DNA from: Flavobacteriaceae bacterium
GTDB taxonomy: Bacteria > Bacteroidota > Bacteroidia > Flavobacteriales > Flavobacteriaceae
Reading direction: 5' to 3'
Assembly: GCA_018623195.1 (NCBI GenBank)
Contig: JAAZVY010000014.1
Location: forward strand, 1 to 35,114
DNA length: 35,114 bases
A program made the translations under genes and the position numbers. Below are positions 1-8,729 of the stretch, piece after piece; the first letter of the stretch is position 1; each line of letters begins with the position of its first letter. The notes under the pieces are model-generated. The model searched no databases. It had not been told where the DNA came from and was given only the letters and a program-made list of their open reading frames with translations.

Positions 1-1
1 C

Positions 2-586
2 GGGGCACTAGTCGCTATAGACGAGTGCCACTCTGCTGGTTTTATCGGTCATTCAGGGCTGGGAACTCCCGAAGCCAAAAACGTTTTGGGTCGAGTAGAT
101 ATTATTACCGGAACCTTAGGCAAGGCGCTAGGTGGAGCCATGGGCGGATACACCACAGGTAAAAAAGAGGTCATCGAAACTCTTCGTCAACGCTCTAGAC
201 CCTATTTATTCTCAAACTCTCTTGCCCCTGCAATTGTAGGTGCCTCAATTAAGGTATTTGAATTACTTCGAAAAGACACTTCGCTAAGAGATCAATTAGC
301 CGACAACACTGCTTATTTCAAAAAGGGAATTCGAGAGGCTGGATTTGATTTTATCGATGGAGAATCTGCCATCGTGCCCATTATGCTTTACGATGCGGTC
401 AAAGCACAAGAAATGGCAGCCAAACTGCTCGAAGAAGGAATTTATGTGATCGGATTTTTCTTTCCTGTAGTTCCTAAAGGTAAGGCCAGAATTCGCGTGC
501 AACTTTCGGCTGCTCACACCAAAGAGCACCTAGACCAAGCGATCGCCGCATTTGTGAAGGTAGGTAAAGAACTAAAGGTCATTTAA
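2..586 (+). CDS. kbl: Glycine C-acetyltransferase (2-amino-3-ketobutyrate CoA ligase), 3' part
   Basis: PLP-dependent enzyme that joins glycine and acetyl-CoA to 2-amino-3-ketobutyrate, or runs the reverse step in threonine breakdown. The frame is open from the window edge, so the N-terminal half is missing. Visible are the PLP-ring aspartate/histidine region DECHSAGFIG and the Schiff-base lysine in GTLGKALGGAMGGY. A TTG at 86 could be misread as a start, but the conserved DECHSAGFIG lies upstream of it in the same frame, so the gene clearly begins outside the window. The stop TAA shares its last base with the ATG of the following ompA-like gene (TAATG), which suggests co-transcription. Family members of the alpha-oxoamine synthase group (serine palmitoyltransferase, BioF) look alike. 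The DECHSAGFIG and GTLGKALGGA wording favours Kbl. Confidence 0.9.
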   Translation, partial: GALVAIDECHSAGFIGHSGLGTPEAKNVLGRVDIITGTLGKALGGAMGGYTTGKKEVIETLRQRSRPYLFSNSLAPAIVGASIKVFELLRKDTSLRDQLADNTAYFKKGIREAGFDFIDGESAIVPIMLYDAVKAQEMAAKLLEEGIYVIGFFFPVVPKGKARIRVQLSAAHTKEHLDQAIAAFVKVGKELKVI

Positions 587-2016
587 TGCGTATCCGAGCT
601 GATATTTGGTTATTCGTTCTTCTAGGCTGGGTAGTACATTTTAATTTGCACGCTCAAGAGATTAATCAACGAAGATGGGAGCTAGGCTTTGGAGGTCTTG
701 GCTTAAACAGCTATGCGGCTGGTCGTACCGGACAGTTCTCCTCATTTAGACCCGCTTTAACCGAAGACGGATCAGAGACCGGGTCGCTGCGAAGCGGAGG
801 ATTTCTCGATGGGCTTTATGACCTTTCGCAGGCTAATTTAAGCGGCTCCGTTCCGGCCTACATTCAAATCGGATATCGAATTGGCGATCTCACAGAAGAA
901 AAACACACCCTTGGCCTTAGAATCGGTTCTTCAAAATTAAATCGGTACGGAGATCAAGAAATCTCTGCAGTACGATTTGGTTCTTTAGAAGGCCGATTAG
1001 AAAGTGTTCTTGTTCAATACGCTATGGTTCGTTTACATTCAACGATTGGTTTAGGGTTCGCCTCGTTAGAAGACGACTCCTCTTCACAAGCATTGATTGG
1101 AGCGGGATTGCGCGTCAAATTGGGTGCCAATGCTTCGTTAAGAGTCGCCACCGACTATCACACTGCCTTAAGTCAAAACTTTTTCGATTACTTCTCTCAC
1201 AGCGTAGGAGTTTCCTTTGCCTTAAAGGGGGGTGACAGAGATAAGGATGGAGTGTGGGACGCCTACGATCAGTGCCCAGACACTCCCGGGCTTAAAAAAT
1301 TCATGGGATGCCCCGACTCGGATAAAGACGGTACTGAAGATCGGTTTGACAAATGTGTCGACCTGCCAGGTCCCGAAGCACTTAACGGATGCCCAGATAC
1401 GGATGAAGACGGTATTTCAGACCCTATCGATAGTTGTCCTGAAGTTTTTGGAAAACCGGAGTTAGGAGGATGTCCTGATAGTGATCATGACGGGATCAAA
1501 GACTCAGAAGACGCATGCCCCTACCAATACGGGCCAATTAAAAATAAAGGATGTCCAATAGCTGACAGAGATAATGATACCGTCGCTGATAGTGAAGATC
1601 AGTGTCCAGACATTGCAGGGACGGTAGCTAACAAAGGGTGTCCAGAACCGAAAATTCCTGAGAAAGTAGATATTAATGAACTAGCTAAAACCTTGGGTTT
1701 TGCAAAAGGTGGCTTTGTATTTATCACCGAATCGAATGAGGTGTTGAGAAAGATTGTACAATACATGTTTGATCATCCGATCGAGAGCTACGACTTAGTT
1801 GGATTTACAGATTCGGTTGGTCCAGACGATGTGAACCTAGAGCTATCAAAAAATCGAGCTAAGCGGTTACATGATTACTTAATCTCTCGAGGTATTCACC
1901 CCTCAAGATTGACCTACGAAGGAAAGGGAGAGCTGCCTGAAGATCCTTCGTTAATTGGAGTAGAACCACATCCGCACCGACGGGTAGAGATACGCATAAG
2001 AAGACCGAATGACTAG
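586..2016 (+). CDS. OmpA family outer-membrane protein with thrombospondin type-3 repeats
   Basis: 476 residues. Residues 1-23 form a signal peptide ending LHA|Q. Residues 25-213 alternate short polar and hydrophobic stretches and probably form a membrane beta-barrel. Residues 217-355 hold five thrombospondin type-3 repeats (pattern DxDxDGxxDxxDxCPxxxGxxxxxGCP), which are acidic and calcium-binding in known proteins. Residues 370-476 are an OmpA C-terminal peptidoglycan-binding domain with the diaminopimelate-contact motif GFTDSVG...LSKNRA (Asp409, Arg424). The likely role is anchoring the outer membrane to the cell wall; the barrel's own function is unknown. It overlaps kbl by 1 bp and the downstream nuclease gene by 8 bp. 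The DNA of the repeat section is only loosely repetitive, so the repeats are old at protein level. Confidence 0.9.
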   Translation: MRIRADIWLFVLLGWVVHFNLHAQEINQRRWELGFGGLGLNSYAAGRTGQFSSFRPALTEDGSETGSLRSGGFLDGLYDLSQANLSGSVPAYIQIGYRIGDLTEEKHTLGLRIGSSKLNRYGDQEISAVRFGSLEGRLESVLVQYAMVRLHSTIGLGFASLEDDSSSQALIGAGLRVKLGANASLRVATDYHTALSQNFFDYFSHSVGVSFALKGGDRDKDGVWDAYDQCPDTPGLKKFMGCPDSDKDGTEDRFDKCVDLPGPEALNGCPDTDEDGISDPIDSCPEVFGKPELGGCPDSDHDGIKDSEDACPYQYGPIKNKGCPIADRDNDTVADSEDQCPDIAGTVANKGCPEPKIPEKVDINELAKTLGFAKGGFVFITESNEVLRKIVQYMFDHPIESYDLVGFTDSVGPDDVNLELSKNRAKRLHDYLISRGIHPSRLTYEGKGELPEDPSLIGVEPHPHRRVEIRIRRPND

Positions 2017-4669
2017 TCAAAAAGGCTTCATAGATCTAATCATTACTAAGCTTCAAGAGGAACGATCTTTAGATCACTACCTTTTTGTTCTCCCCAATAT
2101 TCGAAGTGCTCAAGCGCTATATAGGGCGATTGGTCAATTCAATCAATCTTCAGGTTTCGCCCCTGAAACGATTACTATTGATCAGTTGTTTTCAAAAATT
2201 GCAGGTCTCAGATACGCTGACCCTTCGCATCAATTATTAACCCTCTTCAGTGTTTATAAAGAAGTGGTGGGTTACAAAGATCCATTTCACAAGTTCTCTG
2301 CAATGGGGAGCGCTCTACTAAGCGACTTTAATGAGATCGACCAAGGATTAATCCATTCTGAAGAGCTCTTTCGCAGCCTCAAACAAATGGGTGAAATGGA
2401 TGCTCAATTCGCCGAAGAAAAGCGTTCAGATTTAATCAAGAATCATCTCAAACGGATCGAACTGATTGAAAAAGTCTATCCTGTATTCAAGCAAAGGCTA
2501 TTAGAAACACGCCAAGGATATCAAGGGCTTGTCTACCAAAAGGCGGCCGAAAATGTAAGTCAATACCTAGAAAAGACCGTCAAGCCTCATGTGTTTATCG
2601 GCTTTAATGCATTTTCAAAGGCAGAACAGACGGTAGTGGCTCACCTACTTCAATCAGAAGATCCCGGTTTTATATTCTGGGATGTTGATTGGGATTTATT
2701 GCAGAATGAGCAGCACGAGGCAAGTCATTTCATTAGGCAATATCGAAAAGAATGGAGTTTTCTCGATAGGCAGCCCCTCCCTTCAGTATTTAAAGAAAAT
2801 AATGAGCTTCTTCGTAAGGAGCGCGACATCGAAGTCATAGAATGCCCCGGAGTTTTGGCGCAATGCCACGCGATGGCACAAATCCTCAATGGTTTAGAAT
2901 CTTACGATAACACTGCTGTGGTACTTGCAGATGAATCCCTTTTACCTGCGGTTATCGCTCATCTTCCTGAAGATACTAGCAAAGGGTCGATCAACATCAC
3001 TATGGGTGAGGCTATTATTTATACCCAAGGGGCTTCTCTAGTACGTCAATATCTAGCACTCCTAAAAGTAGCCCTACAGAAGTCCGGAGTCGTACCCACC
3101 CGATTGTTAGTTCCCTTGCTAAACCATCCGTTATTAGAAATAGAAAAGAGGGCCGAAGAAAGTAGAAAAAGTACGGTTGAATTATCCAGCTATTCACACC
3201 TACCCTTCTTTGATTTAAAAGATAACCACCGAAAGTTAAGTAGCCTACTTATCGAATTCATCGATCATCTTGCTTGTGCCGAAGCGAGTCTTTTAAAGCA
3301 AGCGGTTTATAAGGCCATTGAACTTCAAGCCTCTTACCTCAGCAGCGATCTCAGTCTAGAAAGCTTTGAAGAATTGGTATTCTCTCAAATACGAACCGGC
3401 AACTTCTCCTATAAGGGAGATCCTAATAGTGGACTTCAAATCATGGGGATTCTCGAGACCAGAAACCTCTCCTTTGACAGAGTGATTGTCTTATCACTTA
3501 ATGAAGGAATCATACCGAAGGGCAAGAACGATGCCTCGCTCATTCCGCATGAAATGAAACGGGCGTTTGGACTACCGACCTACAAAGAAAAGGATGCCAT
3601 TTATACCTATTACTTCTATCGTCTTTTACAGAAATCGTCGAAGGCTTATTTAACCTTTAACGGTCAACAAGGCGCCTTCGAAACTAAAGAAAAAAGCAGA
3701 CTGATTTATCAATTAGAGACCCATTCTATTTTGAGAAAATCTATAATATACCGATCGGTATATTTTAATCAGTCCTTTCAGAAAAACAAAGAAGACCAAG
3801 TCAAAAAAGACGCGGCTTTCAAAGAAAGTCTACTAGCTCTTGGACATTACGGGTTTTCGCCCAGTAGTCTTAGTCGATCTATCGCAGACCCCTTAGATTT
3901 TTATAAGAAATACTTACTTCAAATTAGCTCCTACGATGAACTCTCTGAGATGATGCCGTTAAACATCTTCGGTAATATCATCCACCACACCTTAGAGTCC
4001 CTTTATAAGAGCCTCGAAAAGCCTATACTGACCGCTGAAGCCATTGGTCAGTTGTATCCAAAAGTGGCTGCTTTCACTGCCAATGCCTACACCAAAGAAA
4101 AGGTGGTTTATGACCGAGAAAAAGGACGAGGGTACCTGACCTATGAGGTGATTAAAGATTACGTGACTAAAACCCTAGAAGCTGACGCATCGCTTTGTAA
4201 AAATCAAGGAGAAATTGAATTAGTTCTTTTAGAAGAGAAACTAGAAGTAACGCTAGACTTGCCAAAGATTAGCCCGAAACCCTTCAAAATAAGAGGGCTT
4301 GTTGATCGCGTCGATCGCCTCAATAACACCCTTAGAATTGTAGACTACAAAACCGGTTCAGTCACCCCCTCTGAATTAAAGGTGGAAACGATCAGTGAGG
4401 TGTTTACCAATCACAAAAAAGGAAAGGCGCTCCAGCTGCTGTGTTACGCCTTATTCCTGTACCGAAGTGAAAAATGGAATACCGTCTACGGTGAGGAGGT
4501 ATCTGCATACGTCTTTAGTACAAAGAGTCAAACCTACCTACCTCTTATCGAGGGAAAGAAGCCTATGAGCCTTACTCCAGATAAAATTAAGGAGTTCGAA
4601 GAGCTGTTGAAGCAGTATATCAAGTCTCTTTTTGAAGGAGACTACTTTTCACTTGATAAGCCCGAGTAG
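2009..4669 (+). CDS. AddB-like PD-(D/E)XK nuclease family protein (recombination)
   Basis: 886 residues. The protein resembles the B subunit of AddAB-type helicase-nucleases that process double-strand ends for RecA. The N-terminus FVLPNIRSAQALYRAIG takes the position of a helicase ATP site but has no intact Walker A. LSLNEGIIPKGK (about residue 497) is the conserved AddB/RecC-like segment. The C-terminal nuclease shows FGNIIHHTLE (about 655), GLVDRVD (about 766) and VDYKTG (about 779-784), which are the His, Asp and Asp-x-Lys of the RecB-type fold. The four cysteines that hold the Fe-S cluster in Bacillus AddB are not evident. The start ATG lies inside the end of the ompA-like gene (8-bp overlap). 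No UvrD/AddA partner follows; argH runs against it and the two coding ends overlap by 28 bp. Confidence 0.85.
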   Translation: MTSQKGFIDLIITKLQEERSLDHYLFVLPNIRSAQALYRAIGQFNQSSGFAPETITIDQLFSKIAGLRYADPSHQLLTLFSVYKEVVGYKDPFHKFSAMGSALLSDFNEIDQGLIHSEELFRSLKQMGEMDAQFAEEKRSDLIKNHLKRIELIEKVYPVFKQRLLETRQGYQGLVYQKAAENVSQYLEKTVKPHVFIGFNAFSKAEQTVVAHLLQSEDPGFIFWDVDWDLLQNEQHEASHFIRQYRKEWSFLDRQPLPSVFKENNELLRKERDIEVIECPGVLAQCHAMAQILNGLESYDNTAVVLADESLLPAVIAHLPEDTSKGSINITMGEAIIYTQGASLVRQYLALLKVALQKSGVVPTRLLVPLLNHPLLEIEKRAEESRKSTVELSSYSHLPFFDLKDNHRKLSSLLIEFIDHLACAEASLLKQAVYKAIELQASYLSSDLSLESFEELVFSQIRTGNFSYKGDPNSGLQIMGILETRNLSFDRVIVLSLNEGIIPKGKNDASLIPHEMKRAFGLPTYKEKDAIYTYYFYRLLQKSSKAYLTFNGQQGAFETKEKSRLIYQLETHSILRKSIIYRSVYFNQSFQKNKEDQVKKDAAFKESLLALGHYGFSPSSLSRSIADPLDFYKKYLLQISSYDELSEMMPLNIFGNIIHHTLESLYKSLEKPILTAEAIGQLYPKVAAFTANAYTKEKVVYDREKGRGYLTYEVIKDYVTKTLEADASLCKNQGEIELVLLEEKLEVTLDLPKISPKPFKIRGLVDRVDRLNNTLRIVDYKTGSVTPSELKVETISEVFTNHKKGKALQLLCYALFLYRSEKWNTVYGEEVSAYVFSTKSQTYLPLIEGKKPMSLTPDKIKEFEELLKQYIKSLFEGDYFSLDKPE

Positions 4670-5958
4670 TTTCCACTTTGAACCACCGCTTCTAATTTTT
4701 TTGAAATTAGATCAAGTCCTAAGTTTCCGATAGATCCCAAATGAGTATGAGCGGCCTCTTTATTCGGCACGTAGTTTTTGGTCGCTATGTCTTCTGCCAT
4801 CTTTTTATAAGCGTCTCTAAACGGCATCCCAGCACTTACCATACTATTTAAAGTGTCAACACTCCATAAATAGGTGTACTTCTCTTGCTCTAATAACGCC
4901 TTTGATGGGGTCATTTTCGAAAGTGAAAACGAAAAAATACTGAGCAGCTCCTCAATAGTTAAGAAACTGTCCATCAACATCGGCTTGGTCAATTGAAGAT
5001 CTCTGTGATAACCTGTCGGCAAATTCGCTAGAATGGTTGAGATCTGTACCGACACTCCTTGTAAGGCATTCCCCTTGGCGCGAATGAGTTCAAACACGTC
5101 TGGGTTTTTCTTGTGAGGCATGATACTGCTCCCGGTGGTGATTTCGTCATCAAAAGAAAGAAAACCAAAATCCTGACCCATGTATAAGCAGATGTCTCCG
5201 GCTAATTTGCTCAGCGTAGCACCCAATTGAGCGATGGCATTGATGGCTATTCTCTCTATTCGACCTCGAAGCATTTGAGAAGCAATCGAATTTACCTTAA
5301 CCACCTCAAAACCGATAAGTTCAGTCGTTAAAAGACGATCAATGCCGAAGTTTGAACCATATCCCGCCGCCGAACCGAGGGGATTTTGATTCGAGACCAC
5401 TGCGGCTGCCTTAAGGGCTACGATGTCGTCACATAGTGTTTCGGCATAAGCCGATAGCCATAAGCCAAACGACGAAGGCATGGCGACTTGTAAATGGGTA
5501 TATCCCGGCATCAGAATGTCGCGATGCTTTTCAGACAACTCGAGCAACAAGCGAGCAAAATCAGCAGTGCTTTCTATAAGTTGCTCCAAAGAATCGGTAA
5601 CGTAAAGTTGTAATGCCGTAATCACTTGATCATTTCTAGATCGAGCGGTGTGAATCTTTTTTCCTACCGAACCGTATTTGTCAGTAAGGTAATATTCGAT
5701 GTATGAGTGTATGTCTTCAAAACTTTCTGGAATACTAAAATCTGAAAGAGCCACTTGCTTTTCAAGTTCGCTAAGGCCTTCTAATAGTTGATTGAGTTCA
5801 AGCAGTTCTAAAAACCCACATTTGTGTAACATTCTAGCGTGAGCAGCCGAAGCTTTGACATCATAGATGGCCAGGTAACGATCATAATGACGGTCGTTTC
5901 CGACGGTGAAATTTTCGATAGAAGCTTCTGTTGAAATTCCCTTTTCCCAAAGTTTCAT
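4642..5958 (-). CDS. argH: Argininosuccinate lyase
   Basis: 438 residues. Cleaves argininosuccinate to arginine and fumarate, the final step of arginine synthesis. The fumarase/aspartase superfamily signature GSSIMPHKKNPD is at residues 276-287. HTARSRND is at 103-110 and THLQ at 154-157. Length is slightly below the usual ~460 because the C-terminal tail is short. It is the last gene of the arginine operon and starts 7 bp after argE'. Its final 28 bp are antisense to the end of the addB-like gene. Both genes end in TAG, giving an ACTACT/AGTAGT inverted repeat at the junction. No room remains for a terminator outside coding sequence. Confidence 0.96.
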   Translation of the reverse strand: MKLWEKGISTEASIENFTVGNDRHYDRYLAIYDVKASAAHARMLHKCGFLELLELNQLLEGLSELEKQVALSDFSIPESFEDIHSYIEYYLTDKYGSVGKKIHTARSRNDQVITALQLYVTDSLEQLIESTADFARLLLELSEKHRDILMPGYTHLQVAMPSSFGLWLSAYAETLCDDIVALKAAAVVSNQNPLGSAAGYGSNFGIDRLLTTELIGFEVVKVNSIASQMLRGRIERIAINAIAQLGATLSKLAGDICLYMGQDFGFLSFDDEITTGSSIMPHKKNPDVFELIRAKGNALQGVSVQISTILANLPTGYHRDLQLTKPMLMDSFLTIEELLSIFSFSLSKMTPSKALLEQEKYTYLWSVDTLNSMVSAGMPFRDAYKKMAEDIATKNYVPNKEAAHTHLGSIGNLGLDLISKKLEAVVQSGNYSGLSSEK

Positions 5959-5965
5959 GGCAAGA

Positions 5966-7039
5966 CTAGTTTACAGATTTAAAAAAAGATTCAAGTAGAT
6001 CAGTGTATAAAACAACTGCCTCTTCTATTTCGTGAAGGTAGATAAACTCATCGGCCTGATGAGAACGAAGGCTATCTCCGGGGCCCATTTTCATCGATTT
6101 ACAGCGAAGGGCTGCCTGATCGGATAAGGTCGGAGACCCATACGTTTTTCTCCCTAGTGACTTTCCTGCTAATACTAGCGGGTGGTTCGATTCAATTCCT
6201 GAAGATCGCAAATGCGTCGATCGAGCGGTCATTTGACAAGGAGCGTGCGTTCTGAAGTAGGCGTCTACTTCCTCGTTAGTATAGGCGTCGGTAACACGAA
6301 CGTCTACTACCAAGGCAACCTCAGCAGGTACTACATTATGTTGTTTCCCCGCAGAAACTTGGGTAACGGTAGTCTTGACACTCCCGAGCATTTCAGACTT
6401 CTTCTCAAACTCAAGTTCTTCAAACCACTTTAGGACATCGCCTAATTTGTAGATCGGATTATCATCGTTAGGATGTGCCGCATGTGAAGGTGTTCCCTTC
6501 ACAATTGCGTCATATACCAACAGCCCCTTTTCGGCAATAGCTAGGTCGAGTAAGGTAGGCTCTCCTACAATCGCCAATTCAAATTCAGGCAGTAGGGGGA
6601 GAATGCCTCTCAAACTATTCTTGCCTGCGGTTTCCTCTTCGGCAGAAGCGACCATCACTAGGTTATAAGGGAGGTCTGAACGGTTGTAAAAATGAACAAA
6701 AGTGGCCATAAGTGAAACCAGTGGCCCTCCTGCGTCGTTGCTGCCAAGCCCGTATAATTTACCGTCTATAGCCTCAGGGGTGAAAGGGTCTCTAGTGTAA
6801 GCCTTGTTCGGACGCACAGTATCGTGGTGCGAGTTTAATAGGAAGTAGGGTTTTGAAGGGTCTTCGTGTTTATTAACGGCGATAACACTATTCCCCTCTC
6901 TTCGGGTAATTACTCCGTACTTCTTGAGCCAAGCGTCAATAAGTTCAGCCGTTTGATCCTCCTCCTCAGAAAAAGAAGGCGTGGCAATGAGTGATTTTAA
7001 AAGTTCGATTGCAGAGCTAGTCAGTTCTTCTAGCGACAT
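5966..7039 (-). CDS. argE': M20 family deacylase of the arginine pathway (N-acyl-citrulline/ornithine deacylase)
   Basis: 357 residues. M20 metallopeptidase fold with the dinuclear zinc ligands in order: His71 and Asp73 in NSHHDTV, Asp102 in LGSNDAGGP, Glu134/Glu135 in SAEEE, Glu160 in VGEPT, and a C-terminal His in LRSHQADEF. In organisms with an acylornithine transcarbamylase this enzyme removes the acyl group after carbamoylation, from N-acetyl- or N-succinylcitrulline. Because the transcarbamylase here has the succinyl-type residue, a desuccinylase is the better prediction. By sequence alone it could also be read as ArgE, DapE or LysK, but its place between argB and argH decides for arginine. 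It overlaps argB by 10 bp. Confidence 0.88.
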   Translation of the reverse strand: MSLEELTSSAIELLKSLIATPSFSEEEDQTAELIDAWLKKYGVITRREGNSVIAVNKHEDPSKPYFLLNSHHDTVRPNKAYTRDPFTPEAIDGKLYGLGSNDAGGPLVSLMATFVHFYNRSDLPYNLVMVASAEEETAGKNSLRGILPLLPEFELAIVGEPTLLDLAIAEKGLLVYDAIVKGTPSHAAHPNDDNPIYKLGDVLKWFEELEFEKKSEMLGSVKTTVTQVSAGKQHNVVPAEVALVVDVRVTDAYTNEEVDAYFRTHAPCQMTARSTHLRSSGIESNHPLVLAGKSLGRKTYGSPTLSDQAALRCKSMKMGPGDSLRSHQADEFIYLHEIEEAVVLYTDLLESFFKSVN

Positions 7040-7800
7040 AATAAGGTGTTTTGATGATTGATGAGTGTTTCTTCATTGGCAATAATCACCTCAGAAACTC
7101 CATTGTTTATCGCCTGAAAACCATTGTGTAGTTTCGGAAGAATGCCTCCAGACAATGCTCCCGAGGCTTTTAGCTTCTCATAAGAAGCATAGTCTAATTC
7201 TTTAATTAAGCTTTCAGAGTCTTCTAAATCTCGAAGGATTCCCGGAATTCCCATGAGTAACGCCAATTTTACCGTATGATCTGAGGTTAATGCAGTAGCC
7301 ACTGCAGTTGCTACCGTATCTGCGTTGGTATTAAGCAATTGTCCTTGTCCGTCGCTAGTGATCGCAGAGAAAACAGGTGTTATGCCTAATTGAAGGAGCT
7401 CGTTGATAGCCGAGTTATCTACCGATCTAATGTCTCCTACAAACCCGTAATCAATCGGGGTAGCTGGCCTTTTATCACAAGTAATAATGCCAAGATCAGA
7501 GCCGTTGATGCCCAAAGCCTTTTGACCTAAGGCATTCAGTCGCGCCACTAATTGAGTATTTACCTTGCCGGCATACACCATGGTAACGATATCTAATTGA
7601 GCAGCGTCTGTAACTCTTCGGCCATCGATAAGATGGGGTTGCATCCCCATTTTTTCACTTAAGCTAGAAGCATCTCGTCCGCCACCATGAACCAAGATCT
7701 TTGGTCCTTGATGAGCGACAAAATGCCGGAGTACTTGATCACACTTTTCAGGGGATTGCAATAATTCTCCTCCGATTTTCAAAATAAATAAAGAACTCAT
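7030..7800 (-). CDS. argB: Acetylglutamate (N-acylglutamate) kinase
   Basis: 256 residues, normal for the family. Phosphorylates N-acetylglutamate, or here perhaps N-succinylglutamate, at the gamma-carboxyl. The N-terminal phosphate-binding Lys is in LKIGGE, the glycine loop in VHGGGRD, the substrate/ATP segment NTNADTVATAVA lies mid-protein, and SGGILPKL near the C-terminus is the second nucleotide motif. The N-terminal helix seen in arginine-inhibited hexameric enzymes is missing: the protein starts almost directly with the first strand. This suggests the kinase is not feedback-inhibited by arginine and that control lies elsewhere, for example at the leader. It overlaps argF' by 4 bp (ATGA) and argE' by 10 bp. 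Confidence 0.94.
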   Translation of the reverse strand: MSSLFILKIGGELLQSPEKCDQVLRHFVAHQGPKILVHGGGRDASSLSEKMGMQPHLIDGRRVTDAAQLDIVTMVYAGKVNTQLVARLNALGQKALGINGSDLGIITCDKRPATPIDYGFVGDIRSVDNSAINELLQLGITPVFSAITSDGQGQLLNTNADTVATAVATALTSDHTVKLALLMGIPGILRDLEDSESLIKELDYASYEKLKASGALSGGILPKLHNGFQAINNGVSEVIIANEETLINHQNTLLCR

Positions 7801-8729
7801 GATTCAAGTAACTTTTGAATGATGTAGGCCGCAGAGTAGGTTCTATTATTCGCCTGCTCGATCACCAACGATTGTTCAGAATCTAGAACAGCGTCGGTTG
7901 CAATCACGTTTCTTCTCAATGGCAGGCAGTGCATAAACTTCGCAGAACCCAACTTCTCAGGAGTAATCATCCAATGATCGAGACCAGTACTAACCGCACC
8001 ATAGTCGGCAAACTGAGACCAGTTTTTAACGTAAACAAAATCAGCTCCTTCAAGGGCTTTATCTTGATCGTATTCAACCTTAGTATCTCCTACAACGGCA
8101 GGGTCTAATTCATATCCCTTCGGGTGCGTGATTACAAAATCAACATCGGTAGCTTGCATCATAAGAGCGAACGAATTGGCTACTGCATGCGGAAGAGCTC
8201 TGGGGTGTGGCGCCCAACTAAGAACCACTTTGGGTCGGTAAGTACAATTCTCTGCGATAGTAATCGCATCAGCAAGCGCCTGAAGGGGATGTTCAACCGC
8301 ACCCTCCATACTAAAGACAGGCACGGTAGCGTGAGCAACAAAAGCCGACATCACTCGATCATTAATATCTGCCTCCTTATCAGTTAGCGTTGGAAATGAT
8401 CGAATTCCTATAACATCAGCGTACTGAGACACAACTGCGGCAGCCTCCTTGATATGCTCTGCTTTAGTACTATTCATGATGGCCCCATCTTCAAACTCAA
8501 GTGCCCAACCGCTTTCGCCGATTTGCATGACCATTACTTTCATCCCTAGCTTGATCCCTGCTAATTCAGTACTAAGTCTTGTTCTCAAACTGTTGTTGAA
8601 AAATAGCAGACAAAGCACCTTGTCTTTGGTGTAAGGCTTTGCAATATCCTGGCTTTGTTTCAAAGAAAGTGCCTCTTTCACTGCGTCTGGCGTAGATACT
8701 AGATCTCTAACGCTGGTGTATTTTTTCAT
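7797..8729 (-). CDS. argF': N-acylornithine carbamoyltransferase, probably N-succinylornithine type
   Basis: 310 residues. Transfers the carbamoyl group to an N-acylated ornithine instead of free ornithine. The carbamoyl-phosphate loop reads NNSLRTR (45-51), not the STRT of ordinary OTCases. HPLQ is at 147-150, the proline-rich APHPRALP segment begins at about 173, and HCLPLRRN starts at 267. These are hallmarks of the AOTCase/SOTCase group. The residue known to separate acetyl from succinyl enzymes (Glu92 in Xanthomonas AOTCase, Pro90 in Bacteroides fragilis SOTCase) falls at Ala90 in the segment TKAEHIKEA. Published E92A, E92P, E92S and E92V changes each turn AOTCase into SOTCase, so a succinyl substrate is inferred. 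It overlaps argD and argB by 4 bp each. Confidence 0.93.
   Translation of the reverse strand: MKKYTSVRDLVSTPDAVKEALSLKQSQDIAKPYTKDKVLCLLFFNNSLRTRLSTELAGIKLGMKVMVMQIGESGWALEFEDGAIMNSTKAEHIKEAAAVVSQYADVIGIRSFPTLTDKEADINDRVMSAFVAHATVPVFSMEGAVEHPLQALADAITIAENCTYRPKVVLSWAPHPRALPHAVANSFALMMQATDVDFVITHPKGYELDPAVVGDTKVEYDQDKALEGADFVYVKNWSQFADYGAVSTGLDHWMITPEKLGSAKFMHCLPLRRNVIATDAVLDSEQSLVIEQANNRTYSAAYIIQKLLES

Noticed and set aside
1231-1650. Tandem DNA repeat or CRISPR-like periodicity in the ompA-like gene
   Set aside because: The periodicity comes from five diverged thrombospondin type-3 protein repeats; the DNA copies are not identical and there are no spacers.
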